The position numbers and the translations under genes were made by a program. A DNA stretch of 64,000 bases from Thalassotalea_H castellviae. Lineage in GTDB: Bacteria > Pseudomonadota > Gammaproteobacteria > Enterobacterales > Alteromonadaceae. The stretch lies in the NCBI RefSeq assembly GCF_031846185.1, contig NZ_JAVRIF010000002.1:248001-312000 (forward strand). Reading direction: 5' to 3'. Below are positions 62,858-64,000 of the stretch, piece by piece. Positions within the stretch are counted from its first letter, which is position 1. Every line of letters begins with the position of its first letter. Under the pieces are notes generated by a model, which did no database searches, was not told the DNA's origin, and saw only the letters and a program-made list of their open reading frames with translations.

Positions 62858-62875
62858 ATGACAGTAATATGACAA
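62858..62875 (-). promoter_or_regulatory. Pho box upstream of the lipoprotein-receptor genes
   Basis: On the minus strand ttgtcat, four bases, then ctgtcat form the 11-bp direct repeat of PhoB sites, matching the E. coli consensus closely. A further atgacag half-site lies at 62814-62820, exactly 44 bp (four 11-bp repeats) away. It is downstream of pstS on the minus strand. Confidence 0.65.
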
Positions 62876-62917
62876 GGCATACGCCTATTCTAAAATGATG
62901 ATTTTTGTACAAGAATA

Positions 62918-62948
62918 CAAAAAAAGGCCTAGAAAATGCTAGACCTTT
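62918..62948 (-). terminator. Terminator after pstS
   Basis: On the minus strand aaaggtctag pairs with ctaggccttt (one G-U pair) and a T-run follows. It lies about 35 bp after the pstS stop. Confidence 0.75.
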
Positions 62949-62982
62949 CAATGAGTTAATTAAACTTTAGTTAGTAAATAGT

Positions 62983-63984
62983 TTACAAACCTAACTTTTT
63001 ATATTCTTTTTGTACAACAGAGTTTGGCAATGGAATATAGCCATCTTTTTCAACTATTTTTTGTCCTGACTTAGATAAAACCATTTTCAAAAATTCTGCT
63101 TCCATCGGTGCTAAAGGCTTATTTGGGTGCTTGTTAACATACACATATAAAAAGCGAGATAATGGGTATTTTTTCGATACGGCATTCGCCATATTCGCTT
63201 CTACGAAGTTATCACCTTTCTTTGATAAAGGTAAAGCACGTACACCTGATGTTTGGTAACCAATGCCAGAATAGCCAATACCATTTAATGAAGCAGAAAC
63301 AGATTGCACAACTGATGCAGAACCAGGTTGTTCATTGACATTGTTTTTAAAGTCACCTTTACAAAGGGCTTTCTTTTTGAAGTAACCATAAGTACCAGAA
63401 ACTGAGTTACGACCGTAAAGCTGTATATCTTTACCTGTCCACTCACCAGAAAGACCTAAATCGCCCCAACGATCTACTTCTTTTAACGCACCACACTTAC
63501 GGTTGTTAGAAAAAATGGCGTCTACTTGGTCAATACGTAACCCTTTTAATGGATTATCTTTATGAACAAACACCGCTAATGCATCAATTGCAACACGAAC
63601 AGCAGTCGGCTTATAACCGTAGCGCTTTTCAAATGCTTCGATTTCACGAGACTTCATTTTACGACTCATTGGCCCTAAGTTTGATGTTGCTTCAGTTAAT
63701 GCTGGTGGAGCAGTAGAAGAACCGGCCGCTTGAATTTGTACATTAACGTTAGGGTAAGTACGTTTAAACTCTTCTGCCCAAAAGGTCATCATATTCGCTA
63801 AGGTATCAGAGCCAACTGATGACACATTACCTGAAACACCACTTACTTTTTTGTAAACAGGTAAATCTTTATCTACCGCGACAGATGAAAAACTCACCAT
63901 ACTTGCTAAACCAATGATGCCTAAGGCACGTTTGATACTCATAATTTTCTCCAATGAGACTTGTATACCAAATTGATTATTCAA
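62983..63984 (-). CDS. pstS: Phosphate ABC transporter substrate-binding protein
   Basis: A 333-aa periplasmic phosphate-binding protein. A signal peptide (about 14-36 region, ending SSVAVDKD) precedes a PstS-type domain. It shows SSVGSDTLANMMTFW and IQAAGSSTAPPALTE phosphate-binding loops, and NSVSGTYGYFKK near 194. The other pst genes are not in this window, so this copy is not in a standard pstSCAB order here. The start is 16 bases from the window edge, so its promoter is not fully visible. A shorter start at the internal ATG (MSIKRALG) would give a tidier signal peptide. Confidence 0.88.
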   Translation of the reverse strand: MNNQFGIQVSLEKIMSIKRALGIIGLASMVSFSSVAVDKDLPVYKKVSGVSGNVSSVGSDTLANMMTFWAEEFKRTYPNVNVQIQAAGSSTAPPALTEATSNLGPMSRKMKSREIEAFEKRYGYKPTAVRVAIDALAVFVHKDNPLKGLRIDQVDAIFSNNRKCGALKEVDRWGDLGLSGEWTGKDIQLYGRNSVSGTYGYFKKKALCKGDFKNNVNEQPGSASVVQSVSASLNGIGYSGIGYQTSGVRALPLSKKGDNFVEANMANAVSKKYPLSRFLYVYVNKHPNKPLAPMEAEFLKMVLSKSGQKIVEKDGYIPLPNSVVQKEYKKLGL

Positions 63985-64000
63985 TGGTATAACCTTGTTA

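Larger units (their letters stand above)
62654..62982. other. Intergenic region between pstS and the lipoprotein gene
   Basis: About 330 bp holding the pstS terminator and Pho-box-like repeats (separately listed). The 5' leader of the lipoprotein transcript probably occupies the part nearest the gene. No open reading frame of note. Confidence 0.5.

Noticed and set aside
1..64000. CRISPR arrays, tRNA/rRNA genes, insertion sequences, riboswitches
   Set aside because: No regularly spaced direct repeats, no tRNA cloverleaf or rRNA sequence and no transposase-like proteins were seen on reading. Tandem repeats found are short (8-bp units). A dedicated RNA scan was not possible.

Overview
The window looks like a chromosomal stretch of an AT-rich marine gammaproteobacterium of the Alteromonadales, most like Colwelliaceae (Colwellia/Thalassotalea type). 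This is inferred from low GC, the gene families (DUF3450/ExbB/ExbB/ExbD/TonB/TPR energiser, MipA-DUF3019 two-component operon, PL6/PL17 alginate operon) and protein style. It was not tested by a search. I saw no rRNA, tRNA, CRISPR array, prophage or insertion sequence.

Layout. (1) 1-2.5 kb: the 3' end of nirS (cytochrome cd1 nitrite reductase), a terminator hairpin, and a NapC/NirT-type multihaem cytochrome fused to an ethylbenzene-dehydrogenase-like haem domain. (2) 2.5-9.4 kb: iron. A decayed ApbE gene and a frameshifted membrane-protein gene precede an intact TonB-dependent receptor, which converges on an FbpABC-type ferric iron ABC transporter with a clear Fur box. (3) 9.4-15.9 kb: small membrane proteins, a GNAT acetyltransferase, galM, argR and a secreted polysaccharide deacetylase. 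(4) 15.9-21.5 kb: gcdH, a fused alpha/beta 2-oxoacid dehydrogenase E1, a FabD-like protein, and a divergent LysR regulator. (5) 21.7-26.5 kb: a MipA/OmpV-DUF3019-response regulator-histidine kinase operon, a DsbA-superfamily protein and a carboxylesterase. (6) 26.6-36.1 kb: a second denitrification block with a polyferredoxin, a cupredoxin, an unknown 394-aa protein, norQ-norE-norF-ORF-norC-norB-ORF-norD and a zinc-ribbon protein. Four of its transcription units are preceded by FNR/DNR-like boxes (TTGAT-N4-ATCAA). (7) 36.2-49.9 kb: a complete alginate utilisation locus. Its genes are a TonB receptor, PL6 and PL17 lyases, KdgF, an MFS transporter, KDG kinase, KDPG aldolase, a FadR-type regulator and a probable DEH reductase. 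(8) 50.6-52.5 kb: an orphan periplasmic binding-like protein and a PEP-CTERM protein. (9) 52.8-64 kb: a TPR-TonB-ExbD-ExbB-ExbB-DUF3450 operon, a TonB receptor, a beta-helix-like lipoprotein and PstS. Pho-box-like 11-bp direct repeats precede both the energiser operon and the lipoprotein gene.

How it works together. Nitrite is reduced to NO by NirS, with electrons probably delivered by NapC-type and cupredoxin carriers. NO is then reduced by NorCB, matured by NorQ/NorD. No nosZ is seen here. Alginate is bound and imported by the TonB receptor, cut by PL6 to oligomers and by PL17 to monomers, converted by KdgF and DEH reductase to KDG, then phosphorylated and split to pyruvate and glyceraldehyde-3-phosphate.

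Most promising for follow-up: the apparently phosphate-controlled TonB transport module at the right end; a 29-bp bipartite promoter element shared by the alginate receptor operon and the DEH reductase gene; and the unknown proteins embedded in the FNR-controlled nor region.
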